64,000 bases of DNA from Blastomussa wellsi (taxonomy: Eukaryota > Cnidaria > Anthozoa > Scleractinia > Plerogyridae). This document shows positions 11,901-22,145 of this stretch, one piece after another. Each line of letters starts with the position of its first letter. Positions within the stretch are counted from its first letter, which is position 1. The position numbers were made by a program, and so were the translations under genes. The notes under the pieces were generated by a model. It saw nothing but the letters and a program-made list of their open reading frames with translations. It did not search any database and had not been told where the DNA came from. The DNA lies in the NCBI GenBank assembly GCA_947652115.1, contig OX393564.1, positions 22,565,396-22,629,395 of the forward strand, in the 5' to 3' direction.

Positions 11901-13985
11901 CACTTGTTCAACAGAGACTTCAGTGGTTTGGATTAACGAGTATATATCACTCAGATACTTTATACTTAAGACTAACTGTCATCGGAAACAAAATAAGACA
12001 CCGGCAACCATTAACCGACGAATAGCCTTTCACTTGACTGCATGTGAATATCACTTCTGCTCAGGTTGTTGAGACGTCAGTTATCAACAACAGTCTCCCT
12101 CTATACAATTCCCTCCGCGGTGAACGTACATCTCATCAAAACATTAAAAAGACACTTAAATTTGAAATACAGATACTCCGTATGTCTTTCAAATTTCAAA
12201 GGTTGTTTTTCAATGTTTAACAAATTTCGGTAATATCTCATTCTTCTTGGTCCAAAGCATTTGCTTTCGTTGTGCCAGTATGTCTGATGGCCATGGATGC
12301 ATGCAAATTTTACCATTTGACATTCTTCCGCCTATGAAATATCCTCAACGTCGAGGTTTTAATCACTAGTTCAAGTTCGGGTATCGAGACGTACGACAAA
12401 GCTTTATTAAGCTATAAGCTATTAATCAAGAGTTTTGGTTCATTTTACGAGACGAACCAGCTAAGCTCTACGCACGTAACGACAAAAGTTAAAAATTAAG
12501 CTACATGATTTATATATTTCGATTTCTATAAGGCAATTGGTTATTATTTAATAGTTGGGTTCACACTAGACATTTCAAGTGCACTTGACGAGTGTCTGAA
12601 GTGCACTTGACAAGAACTTGTCTGTGACCGGGTCCTGTTTCACTTGCCTGATCTTACGGGTCGAGCGCCATATACCAAGTATGTAGCAAGTCCTGAAGTA
12701 CGTCACAAAGAACACAACAATGGAGCCTAGCCCTTAAACAATAGCACAATAGACTTCACACAATAGAACGACACAATAGACACAAGTGCATATATTGACT
12801 TGTTATATGGATCATCACCCGATCTTTACTTAGTCGCCACGGAAAATTTAAATCGTCAAAGTGCTGAAGCGCACACTTAAGTAGCCACTTAACTGTCTCG
12901 TGTGTACCCACTAATTGCAACAATCGAATTGATTTCTATACAGGTTGGTTTGGCCGTTGGAGATACCGAGACCATGAAAAAGTTTGCCACAATCAAGAGA
13001 CTGGCCATGCAGATTGAGTATCATATTGAAATAGAAGAAGCGTATCCTCTTTTTTTCACCCGAAGATTTTACAAAATGGTTTATGTCGAGAAACCTAACA
13101 AGACATCAAGGTTGCACAGGTATGTTATCAGTTTGAATGCTACTAAAAAACAACTTTTTAAGTGCCAATGTAAATAAGGAATTTGAATATTGCAAATGAA
13201 GCAGAAAGTTGTTAAAAGAGGCAGACCAGTTGGCTATTTACAACTGAAGCGTGGAGGAATTCGGGACCACCGAAAACAAATCCGTTTTAGTGACAGGGAG
13301 AAGGACTTAAATCCGGGACCTCAAGTTCGGTACGCTGAACAGTAGGCCACGCTCGCCTCCAAAATGTCTATTTAAAAAAAGTTCTCGAAAGATCCTTTAA
13401 TTGCATAGTTATACAAATCAGATTTTAACCAGCTGAAAGATAATAATATTGTTGTAGTGGTCTCGTTATTTTGAGTTTTGGCCCAAAGAACAAAATATTC
13501 GTTTCGGAGATCGTTCCTAAGGAGCTATCACCTTAAGTATAGTCGGTGGTACCAGCTTCATAACCCGAGGGCCCCGGGCCTTTATGGCTACCACATTTAT
13601 TCCGTTTCATTTACTTCGTAGGGTGATGGAGTGGCTACAAGCAAGATTTTCGGAGGCTGTTCCTGAGCCAGTTGCTGAAGACAGCAAACCAACTGAAATC
13701 GATAAATTGCAAGAAGAGATGATGAAAAACAAGAAAAGGATGAAGTCGATGATGACAATGATGGAGGAACAGAACAAGTTACTGAGATACCTGGCACTAA
13801 GAATTGACCCCGGTTTTGAGCTGCCTGAAGGTATCGAGGAGATATGGAGAACTGATGGAACAGATGGCGAAAACCTGACGTCCCTTAATGTAGGAAAAGA
13901 AAGCGAAGTTGCAACGGATGACACGAGCGTGGATTTGGCAAGGGAAGATAAATCTTCAGATGCTCTCTTTGAGAGTGGCTTGTAG
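381..13985 (+). CDS. TRPA1-like: TRPA-a: TRPA1-like cation channel, 10 coding exons, 1191 aa
   Basis: Coding exons: 381-835, 2532-2872, 3283-3559, 5134-5464, 5767-5960, 6716-7045, 7512-8415, 11448-11651, 12944-13119, 13622-13985. All junctions are GT-AG, and the exons join to 3576 bp without a stop. TRPA channels are tetrameric plasma-membrane Ca2+-permeable sensors of irritants, heat or injury signals. About 16 ankyrin repeats (PLH.AA motifs) fill residues 70-660. S1 is about 747-769, S2 807-830, S3 842-861, S4 881-904, S5 914-941, the pore motif MMIGEL 960-965 and S6 992-1012. The post-S6 motif GLAVGD and RLAMQ helix follow, then a charged coiled coil (EEQNKLLRYLALRI). Cys677 and Lys740 match the human Cys621 and Lys710 sites by eye. 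The start is the first in-frame ATG; another follows at 423. This is the most divergent paralogue: exon 3 is 277 bp, not 271, and exon 8 begins VGYHTVF where b and c have DAF. Confidence 0.92.
1476..1674. repeat. 49-bp exact direct repeat in TRPA-a intron 1
   Basis: Bases 1476-1524 and 1626-1674 are identical over 49 bp and lie 150 bp apart. The copies begin TAAACGATGCACCAC and end GGCGCTGTATA. The intervening 101 bp is unrelated, pyrimidine-rich sequence. The rest of intron 1 (836-2531) shows nothing recognisable. Confidence 0.8.
2935..3065 (+). mobile_element. Retroelement 3' fragment, Penelope-like in appearance
   Basis: This block in TRPA-a intron 2 resembles, from memory, a sequence found at the ends of Penelope-like or related retroelements in invertebrates. 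It has a GACGAAGGGCTAACGCTCGA core, then GAAACGTCAGC, and ends in GATAAAACCAAATT. The core recalls the CUGANGA...GAAA layout of a hammerhead ribozyme but carries a C at the usual U4 position. No coding sequence is left. Confidence 0.4.
3766..4371. mobile_element. piggyBac-like MITE with TTAA target sites
   Basis: A 606-bp element lies in TRPA-a intron 3. It is bounded by TTAA at 3762-3765 and 4372-4375. Its termini are inverted repeats, CCCATTGACTCCT at the left and AGGAGTCAATGGG at the right. TTAA duplications with CCY...RGG ends are the mark of the piggyBac superfamily. There is no transposase ORF, so it is non-autonomous. The ORF at 3923-4135 inside it is lysine-rich and has no recognisable domain. 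Confidence 0.75.
4650..5129 (+). mobile_element. 5'-truncated LINE (CR1/L2/Jockey-like) 3' end
   Basis: The frame from 4669 to 4932 encodes the C-terminal end of a non-LTR reverse transcriptase ORF. It shows the usual features: an SPLYLRRIF block, a YYVSRPRTEY block, LHYRGSVLWNKIPSEIR, and SLKLFKTAL before the stop. A roughly 170-bp 3' UTR follows and ends in a GATT tetranucleotide tail (5107-5129). The tail runs straight into the TCTAG acceptor of TRPA-a exon 4 at 5134. It is in the same orientation as the host gene. Confidence 0.75.
6011..6715. other. TRPA-a intron 5, main part, no recognised feature
   Basis: I found no gene, clear terminal repeat or tandem array in this stretch. The ORFs on the minus strand near 6032-6373 have no recognisable motif. 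The exon 6 acceptor (TTTTTTATACAG) ends at 6715. Confidence 0.5.
8696..8844. mobile_element. Foldback MITE in TRPA-a intron 7
   Basis: This is an imperfect palindrome. The left arm starts GTAGAGTGTTTTCACATGAC and reaches GGCCATATTG. The right arm starts CAATATGGCCGC and ends GTGTGAAAATACTCTA. The arms are about 38 bp with a roughly 70-bp centre that has a further GGCCATATTGGTGTCCC copy. A related but more decayed piece lies at about 31331-31442. Confidence 0.65.
9161..10593. mobile_element. 1.4-kb TTAA-flanked DNA transposon, non-autonomous
   Basis: TTAA at 9157-9160 and 10594-10597 encloses a 1433-bp element. Its inverted ends are GGTGGATGGTACCAGTTTTC (left) and, read on the minus strand from 10593, GGTGGATCGTACCAGTTTTT. 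They differ by one base. No ORF within it resembles a transposase. The ends differ from those of the element at 3766-4371, so this is a separate family, also with TTAA targeting. It fills nearly half of TRPA-a intron 7. Confidence 0.65.
10698..11372 (+). repeat. Dispersed repeat X, copy 1, split by a nested MITE
   Basis: Both outer parts (10698-10809 and 11253-11372) match, in inverse orientation, a continuous sequence at 62955-63180. Shared blocks include CGTGACTCG, CCCACGCTTT, CTTCGA, GTCCTTTGTGATTGGCCAAAG and ACGACATTCAATTGAA (with scattered changes). The middle 443 bp is absent from the other copy and is annotated separately as an insertion. Confidence 0.7.
10810..11252. mobile_element. 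MITE inserted in repeat X
   Basis: This insertion is bounded by inverted ends that contain ATTCACAATAGCCGCCAT at the left and ATGGCGGCTATTGTGAAT at the right, an exact 18-bp match. The second copy of the host repeat (62955-63180) lacks it, so the insertion is supported by an empty site. The exact edges and target duplication are uncertain by a few bases. Confidence 0.7.
11652..12943. other. TRPA-a intron 8, no clear feature
   Basis: There is no gene or well-defined transposon. Around 12555-12620 are two close copies of an AAGTGCACTTGAC motif. Around 12735-12785 the words ACAATAGAC and CACAATAG recur. The exon 9 acceptor (TTTCTATACAG) closes the intron. Confidence 0.5.
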
Positions 13986-14714
13986 CCGTCATTGTACGAA
14001 ACAGCAGCGACTTTGGAGATGGCTCCATCCTAAAAAGGGCACTAAAATATGGCGTGAATTTGCGTGTGATGAAAGAGTATCTGCGCAATAGTGGCCTTTC
14101 CGTACATGCAATCGGATAACTTATTTTTCAGATTGGTTTGGATTGGCCACGCTGGTCCCCGTCGATAAGTTAATTCTTTTATTTAGAACGTTCTCAATCA
14201 TGAGCTCATTGACGTTAGGCTAATTAGCCATCAGATGAAGTTAGTGTATTTTTTTCTAATTCATCATAACTAGCTATCACATTTTAATATTATCACTTCA
14301 AAATTGAAATTTTTATTCCCTGCTTAATACATGCGTACGTTTACACGTGTGCCTGGCCCTGACAGTGGTTAAATACATGTTGCCATTTTTAAATACGTTA
14401 ACCTGCATTATGCCCAGTTCTCTATTCCTGAACTAACCTGATTGCGTAAATAATGACTTGAATGAAATTAGTCTAAATATATGAAAATTGACCGTAAAGC
14501 TGGATAGTAGCATAAGCATATGAATCACTTTTTCCCTCGTAAGCATATTTTCATATTAACACAGGCTATATTAACTCGCCTACCAGAAGTAAGTGCAGAG
14601 ATAGTGCAAAACCAAGAGGGCTAAATGAATTTTGGGCTCACCGGGCCAGAAATGTGCATTTTTGTCTTTTTCAACGCTCGGTAAATGGCTTTTGGAGTAA
14701 CTTCTCTCCCCATT
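13986..14714 (+). other. 3' UTR and downstream flank of TRPA-a
   Basis: The stretch is AT-rich and without an ORF of note. I see no canonical AATAAA within the first 600 bp after the stop, so the 3' end of the transcript cannot be placed. Confidence 0.4.
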
Positions 14715-15077
14715 GCGCCAAATGAAAAATATTCTGGAGTATTCTAGCCTCGATCGAATACATCGTTGTGATGCCATAGAATCCTAGGGTATCCTAGAAT
14801 ATTCAAGGCGTACGCAATACGTGAAGTACACCTGGAGTAATCAAGAGTATTCGATTTCAATACGTGAATTACCCTGGAGTATCCAATATTGAATACGTGA
14901 TGCACACCTTGAGTGTTCAATTTGAAAATGGAAAAACAGGCCGGATTCTAATAAGATATCCCAGGTGTATTTTGAATCAGGCGTCCTAGAATACGTCGGA
15001 ATATTACAGTATACGAGGCGTCTGCCGACTCGTATTCGAGCGAATTCTGGCCCGAATTTTTGGCTTTTCTCGCAGTG
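14715..15077 (+). repeat. GAATAC-rich dispersed repeat, copy 1
   Basis: This 363-bp repeat has a second copy at 18488-18774. It is full of short GAGTATTC, GAATACG and TCCTAGAATA words. It begins GCGCCAAATGAAAAATATTC and ends GGCTTTTCTCGCAGTG. Shared internal blocks include CAGGCCGGATTCTAATAAGA, TATCCCAGGTGTATTT and GCGAATTCTGGCCCGAATTT. The ends (CATTGCG / CGCAGTG) are weakly inverted, which hints at a DNA element. Confidence 0.75.
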
Positions 15078-15375
15078 GTCGTCGTTGAAGGGAGTTTCTA
15101 ATGAGTTTGTTCTCTGTATTTTGGTGGTTACTCAGTTCGCAGCTTTTGAACGAGCTAATTCTAAACTGATGCAGCAGCCATGCACTTAAGGGAATTTTGT
15201 TGAGGAACTCAAGAGTAATTTAGAAAAGGAAGCCCAAACGGGAGGATTAAGAAAGTTACCAGAAAAGAAAAGCAGTTAGAAAATGAGCTAGTTCAAAGAG
15301 GTTATTTTACAAATGGCTATTTTGATAAATTTCCATTTCTATAACAACAATCGGCAAAACAATAGAGTTGCACTC

Positions 15376-15480
15376 ATAAACCCAGACCAAGAGCCGGGCA
15401 GCAAAACAGAGCCTTCACTACAGAAGGTCTGTCTTCTGGAAAATCAAGAGTGAAATCATTCTAGACGTAAATGCTTTTAA
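15376..15480 (+). mobile_element. Decayed LINE 3' ORF fragment
   Basis: The sequence aligns with the LINE end at 4650-5129: both have a CCAGACCAAGA block, then a TTCACTACAGAAGGTCTGTC-like block and an AAATCA block. The frame is broken by indels, so this is an old copy of the same family. Confidence 0.5.
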
Positions 15481-15552
15481 TGGTATCTGCCAACGATATT
15501 TATTCAGCCACTTCGTATGGTGGTAGACTATTGTCGGACTGTATAAACCAGT

Positions 15553-15680
15553 TCAAATGACAATAAGCGTGGCGGCCATATTGAATGACCAAACGAAAGA
15601 GGCTAACCAGAAATCTTTTGTTCATGTCATCCAACATGGCGTCTATGACGCCGGTCACTTGCAAATCAAGAATTAGGAAG
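15553..15680 (+). repeat. Dispersed repeat shared with 16845-16970
   Basis: The blocks TTCAAATGACAATAAGCGTG, CTTTTGTTCATGTCATCCAA and CATGGCGTC occur in the same order at 16845-16970. It may be a MITE; I found no sharp ends. Confidence 0.6.
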
Positions 15681-16191
15681 GCATATCAGTTGTACTTATA
15701 GTATTTGAAGGTGTTGATCATGTACATGGATATTTTATATGGTGCTCAACATCTTTTGTTTAGTTTGACATACCGCGGCTCTTTGGACGGACAACATTTC
15801 GAATGCGATTCCGTTTCAAATAAAGATGACCTAATTAACGTTCTTCGTTGCTCTCTTTATCTTTCTGTATACTAGTCCGAAAAATGATGACAAAATATCC
15901 AGTTTATAATAATTTAATTATAAGACAGTTCTACGGCCTTTTCGTTTTTGTTTCAATCCACATGGTACTCGCATTTGTGGGCTCCCTTAATAGTCAGCGA
16001 CTCACAATTCCAACATGGAGTCTCACTATTTAAAAAATAGATTATGAGCTCGAGATTTCTATTAGGTGATAGCTGATGACACCGAAGGCACTATCAGCGC
16101 TTATAGTTCACCACTAAATTTTCTCCGATTCCCATTGGTCTAAATTAAACACGTGACGCGATAGTGTTCATCCGCTGGGGGCACTATCAGC

Positions 16192-16422
16192 GCATAGTGC
16201 CCGTCCGAGGAAAATACCCGGATGGATAGTGCCCGTCTGTGAAATTTTTTGTTAACAAGCAGGCTTTCGATAAAAAAAATCAAACGCTATTTGATTGATC
16301 TGCATTTCGAGGGTTTCTTACCTGATTTTCGTTTTAACGTACGTTTCGGCTTGCAGCAAAAACTCAAGATGCTAGTTTGTGAATTTGCGCGCGGAAGAAA
16401 ATTTAGTGGTGAACAATAAAGA
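16192..16422 (+). repeat. Repeat B, copy 1
   Basis: Together with 16607-16820 this forms two imperfect direct copies. Shared blocks are GTGCCCGTC, AAAATACCCGGAT, AGCAGGCTTTCG, AAACGCTATTTGATTGA, ACTCAAGATGCTAGTTT and AAGAAAATTTAGTGGTGAAC. Part of its end is repeated in inverse form at 16108-16128. A foldback MITE lies between the two copies. Confidence 0.65.
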
Positions 16423-16602
16423 CAATAGAGTGTTTGTCTTGGAACTATCGGTCTGATAGTTGCCCCTTGGAGATTTGATACTCTTAAAACTAGCATATTT
16501 GCCCTTGAAGCTTCGCTTCTCGGGCAAATACTTGTTTTAAGAACATCAAATTTCCGCGGGGCAACTATCAGCCGATAGTTCCTCAACAGGAACACTCTAT
16601 TG
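16423..16602. mobile_element. 180-bp foldback MITE, copy 1
   Basis: This is a near-complete palindrome with arms of about 80 bp. It begins CAATAGAGTGTTT and ends AACACTCTATTG. The arms share GGAACTATCGG, TGATAGTTGCCCC, ATTTGAT and CTTAAAAC. The tip is GAAGCTTCGCTTCTCGGGC. A second, shortened copy lies at 16967-17094. Confidence 0.8.
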
Positions 16603-16606
16603 TTTA

Positions 16607-16820
16607 AATAGTACCCGTCTGACGAAAATACCCGGATTGATAGTGCCCGTCCGTGAAATTTTTTTGCAAAAAAGCAGGCTTTCGTTAAAAAAATAAATTC
16701 AAACGCTATTTGATTGACCTACATTTGGAGGGTTTTATTCGTACATTTCAGCAAAAAACTCAAGATGCTAGTTTATGAATGTACGTGCGGAAGAAAATTT
16801 AGTGGTGAACAATAAAGACA
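16607..16820 (+). repeat. Repeat B, copy 2
   Basis: This is the second copy of the repeat at 16192-16422, about 85% similar by eye and missing part of the middle. Confidence 0.65.
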
Positions 16821-16844
16821 AGTGCTTGTTTGCAACCAATCCCA

Positions 16845-17094
16845 AGAGATTCAAATGACAATAAGCGTGGCGGCCATGTTGCATGACCAAACAAAAGAGG
16901 CTGATCGGAAATCTTTTGTTCATGTCATCCAACATGGCGTCAATGACGTCACTTGCAAACCAAGAATAGAGTGTTTCTGTCTCGGAACTATCGGTCTTAT
17001 AGTTGCCCCTTGGAAATTTGATGTTCTTAAAACTAGGATATTTGCCCTCGAAATATTAAATTTCCGCGGGGCAACTATCAGCCGATAGTTCCTC
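16845..17094. repeat. Repeat copy plus shortened foldback MITE (copy 2)
   Basis: Bases 16845-16970 match 15553-15680. From about 16967 the palindromic MITE recurs (ATAGAGTGTTTCTGTCTC ... GGCAACTATC... CCGATAGTTCCTCAAC) with its loop and part of both arms deleted. A short ATT trinucleotide run follows at 17121-17144. Confidence 0.65.
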
Positions 17095-17144
17095 AACGGA
17101 GAAAATTTAGTGGCGAACTAATTATTATTATTATTATTATTTGA

Positions 17145-17914
17145 TAGTATACGACCTCTGATCCAATCAGACTGCAGCATTTGCATGTGGTATGCGAGTA
17201 GAATTCTACTAATTACAATTAGTCAACTGGAATCAACCGAGTTGACACTTTCGCGTATAGAAAGCTTGGCAGAAACTATAAATTATTGAGTACAGTCCAC
17301 TTCTCGCCTTCCTGTCCTGGGAAAGAACGACCGCGAACGCTTCGTGACGCAACTCTCTTCATTTCGTACGATTAAAAACGAACGTGATTTACATAAAGAG
17401 AAAAGCCGATACGTTTCACAGCTGGATATTTAAGTTTTAGGCTACAACGATGTTAGTTGAGATGTTGATACATTACTACATCTTGAAAATTTTTGCCTTT
17501 TACCGGCCTTCATATACTTTAAGCGTCTCCATCCTGTTTCTTCTCATCGATTCTCAGTTTATTGATGTCTCATTTGTGTCTTTCTACCTTGTTTAAAGTA
17601 TTATACTGAGGTTTCCTTAGATTGGCAAGGCAAGTCCACGACTTGCTTTCATTTCAAGTTATTCTGATGCAAAGACCTTTTAATTGAAAAGGTCGAAATT
17701 AACCGCAATCGCCACGGGTGCGCTTCTGACTGAAATGCGTTGTTATGTTAATTTCGACAACTATGCCGATAAGTAGGAAAACACAATTAACTTGACTAAA
17801 TTAAACTCCAAGTGCGTTTTGTTCTCAAGTGTTCGTTAAAACAGAACAATCCCGTCCCTCACGTAGTAACGCAGGTGATCTAAACAACCTGGCGATAAAA
17901 CTCTGGAGAATAAC
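17145..17914 (+). promoter_or_regulatory. 5' flank of TRPA-b
   Basis: This is non-repetitive sequence before the first exon of TRPA-b. It should contain the promoter and 5' UTR, but no decisive promoter element can be pointed to. Confidence 0.3.
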
Positions 17915-20900
17915 ATGTCATATAGAGATAATTACCGAAATAAAAATTACCTACTCTCACCGATGGAAGACGAACAGAATGGAAATGCAAACGTCGGCGA
18001 AGGTAGTCAGAAACCTTTTGTGAGCAAAGAAAGGTTAAATCTGGAAATGGGTGAGCTTGGAAAGCCTATCATTTCTCGAGCCACCGGTCTGTTTGAAGCT
18101 GTGAGAGATGGAGCAGTGGATCTCGTGAACGAACAACTCGGGAAGAAGAAAAATTCGAAAGATATCGACAAGTTAGACCAGTCATCTGGACTAGCTTTGC
18201 TGCATCAAGCGGCGCGCTATGACCGAGCCAGTGTTGCTAGATCTCTGTTAGATCACGGCGCACAAATCGACGTGCGATCAAGAGAGGACAGCCTCACACC
18301 GCTACACATCGCGGCAAGGTTAGTTCATTTGTCACGTAAGTTATTTAAAGTGCATCTGAGCTGTTAAATAAATTATTGATTGTAAATTGTAAAGAACACT
18401 GGCTTGGCTTACAGGATCGACGTCTTATTATGACGATCAATGAGGAACCGCAAATAGTAACAAATAGCCCCAAACCACAGAAACAGTACGCCAAATGAAA
18501 AATATTCTGGAGTATTCTAGCCTCGAATACGTCATTGTATGTACGTGAAGTACACCTTGAGTATTCAAGAGTATTCGATTTGACTACGTGAAGTACCCAG
18601 GAGTATTCCGGCAATATTGAATACGTGATGCACACCTTGAATATAGATAAACAGGCCGGATTCTAATAAGATATCCCAGGTGTATTTCGAATCAGGAATG
18701 TTACAGTATACGAGGCGTCTGCCTACCCGTATTCGAGCGAATTCTGGCCCGAATTTTTGGTTTTTCGCGCAGTGAAAGCTACAGAAACTACTCAAACTTT
18801 ACGTACACTTTGCTGCATGAATTCGTTGAATTAAGACAAGGTCGAAAAATTACATAGTGCAAACTCTAGCGGATATGCGGCCGTATAAAAACTAATTACT
18901 AAACTAAAGACTGTATTTAATATCGTTCCAGGCGTTTTCGGGTACTGTTATTATCTGAATTATCGTTTCCACAGCAGTCTATAACAGCTTACCCGTACAA
19001 TAACGTGCAATATATATAGATATATATATCCCCTAAATCTCAATGGGTTAGAAGTCCAGTCACTCCAGTCGCTCTAGTCACAGAACACTGAACCCATGGA
19101 AGCGGTGCCCAGTTCCTGGCCAGTGCCGAAAAATAACTGGCTGGAAATTATTTTTACTTTTCTTTGCCTCTTATCATTTATCCAATCAATTTTACACTGC
19201 AAACTGATAGTACTTGATAACACAGGAGATCCAGCAATAACCTGAAATGTGGCGTTCTTATTTTTTCCAGCGGGAGAAAGGAAAATACGATGTTAATCCA
19301 GCAAGGTTTTTGAGCTTTGATTTCAATTGAGATAATCTCTGTTAAAAGTAAAATACCACAGAAATTGATCAGTCATGGTCTAGCTAATTTGGCGAGCGTT
19401 CCTTTCATGTTGTAATGCACTGAATACAATTAAGAACGCAATTGTCCTAACAATTCGGCACAGCAAAAGAAAACAATTATTCCCCGGAATACAATATACG
19501 ATATATATCCTCCATCTAAAGCCATAAAATATACCATTCTGACTATGGAATAACGTTATCCTAATGTATATGGTTAGGAGGTTATAAGTCCCGTAAAAGA
19601 ATATGACCATTTGAAGACGAAATATTTTGACGGTAGCCAGAATATTAAAAGATTTAATACGCCCATTAAGGTTAAGTTCATTCCACATGCTAAAGGCATT
19701 GTTCACTTGATCCTCAACCGTAAACTGCCTTCAGGCATCATTGTCTGGCAAAAATAATGCTGCCAGGCTCTACATCAGGAAAACAGTTATGAATGTAATG
19801 CTTAAACCTTACGATATTCTTACTCTCTCATGACAGAAACGTCAAGAGAATCAAAAAAGTGTTATTGCGAGCACATTTGTTGTGACTAGACGGGATAGTT
19901 CGCAGCTATCTAGAATCTCTAATTTCATTGGATCTTAATAGCACGCAGCTCTATTGTTTTAGGGCTAGGGTCCATTGTTACTGTTGTTTGTTTATCATTT
20001 TTTCAGCCAATACTGTTGGACCTTGTAAAGAGCTGCGTACCGCCCCGACTAGACAGTCGTGATATATCAATGCATAGTTTGTCAGGAAAACAAAATATGT
20101 TTTATTTTGTAAGCCCTGCCTCCTTTGCAAGCGAACATTAACAGCATGTTCGTTGTGATATCATTTGGCTGAGCAGACGTGTTAGCATTTTTCAGCTTTT
20201 GATCTTTTATTGTAACACAAAGATAAACTTGCAGTATATATTAAATACTGAAAGTTCTTACAATTAGTATGGGTAATCAAATGGTGACGAGTGAAATTAA
20301 GAAATAATGATTTAATTATTTCCTAATTTCACGAGTAAACAATTTAATTACCTTTTAATATCATAGGTGACAAATTACGCTCACAATCGTGGGTTTTTGA
20401 CCTGTTTATTGCAACGCGAAATTTCGCGCCAAACGTTGCCATGGCAATTTTATAATTTCACATGTGAAATAACAAATTAACGTTGAAATTTTGCGCCAAA
20501 ATTAAGGAGCAATTTGTCACCCATGTTGTTAATAAATCACAATCACCTGTTAGCGTATATTTAAACTGTTTTCAAGACAATCTGACAGTGCATTTCTTCC
20601 AATTTTCAAAAGGGAACGGAATTGTTGTATTTAGGAATTCTATTCTGGATTCAACAAGCCAGCGAGACCTCGTGCAGGCGGTATACTGGTATACACCTGT
20701 AGGCCCAATGCAAATTAAACATGGCCACCGTTAATTTTTGGCCCGAAGTACAAAGGGAAACATTATTGATCATTAGTCAAGTCAATACGAATCAGCTTGT
20801 TCGTATATCTAGGAAATTTCAGGGATGTTTAAATTGCCAAAACCATGAGGCTTAGCAGGCCACAGTGATCCTTTCAACCATTTAAATGAGTCACAACCTT

Positions 20901-22109
20901 TCTTAAGCCTACGGATAAATAGAGCCGCCTCTTCTCGTTCTCTTCGCAGGCTAAACCCTTTCAGCCTTTAGGACATGCATAGACACTGAAGGTAGTGCTA
21001 CCTCTGTAAGTGTTGTAAGAAACGTGACCGGACTGTAGAAGACAGTTGCAGCAATTTTTGCATGAGTTCTATTTTTACGTTTCCATCAACTTTGGTGCAT
21101 TTCAGATTCAACTGCGTGGAAACAACCAAGTTGCTAATCCAGAGGGGTGCAAACCCTGCTTTAGTATCAACCAATGGTAGCACGACATTGCACTTTGCAG
21201 CCCGCCGAGGGAATGACCAAGTGGCGGGACTTCTTGTGCGTCATGCCAAAGTTGACGTCAACTCAAAGGACTCTGCCCACATGACGCCACTACATTTGGC
21301 CTGTGTAAGTGGAAACGCCGCGATTTCAAAGATGCTTCTTGAACAAGGAGCTGACATAAGAGCTAAGTCCACCGAGCTCATGACTCCTCTTCATACAGCT
21401 GTATACAATGGGAACAGTGAGGTTGCTGCACTGATTTTGCAAACAGGTAAGTAAAAAGCACTATCTGAATGTTCACCCACGTGGTGGCTATCTGTGAGTA
21501 CTAGTATTTGTTGGAAGGTATAACTAAGTCTACTTCTTTCTTGTGACTTGGATAAAGTGAAATGAATGAAGAAGCGTCATCAAGTCAAATAAGAAAAAGT
21601 ATCCGCCCAATGGGGCCGCAACGAACCGTTTGGACGTTCTAACCACTGAGCCATGGCCACTTATACCCGTGGTCATAAACTGGATTCTGAAAAACTAAAA
21701 CTGTTACATTTTACAATGAAATAGGCAACCCCCCCCCCCCCCTCCCTCCACCTTTGTTATGGTATCCCTGTTCAATTCCATTGTTAGTTGTATGCTACAA
21801 GGTTCTTTCCTAACTTGTTAATCGGAATAGGGGTGGACTAACTTCTATTAGTAGAAACTCAGCTGTGTTCTATTGGAAATCCTTGAATCTGGTTGGCTCT
21901 CCGACTGTTTTCTATTCGCCGATAGAAAACGATCGCGCGCGCGTTGCTATTTGAAGGCATGATTTTCTTGATTTTTCGCTTTAAAATACATAAAATGGTA
22001 GCTTTTGGAATGCAATCCTTTAGAGTTTCTACTAAAACAATAAGACTACTCGCCCTCGTTTTCTATGAGCGATAGTCAACTCGGCTGCGCCTCATTGACT
22101 ATTCGCTCA

Positions 22110-22145
<36 letters not shown>

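Noticed and set aside
21727..21745. Homopolymer C runs (also near 51958 and 60442, and G run at 63245) as special structures
   Set aside because: Short mononucleotide runs are common and prone to sequencing error; nothing links them to a function.
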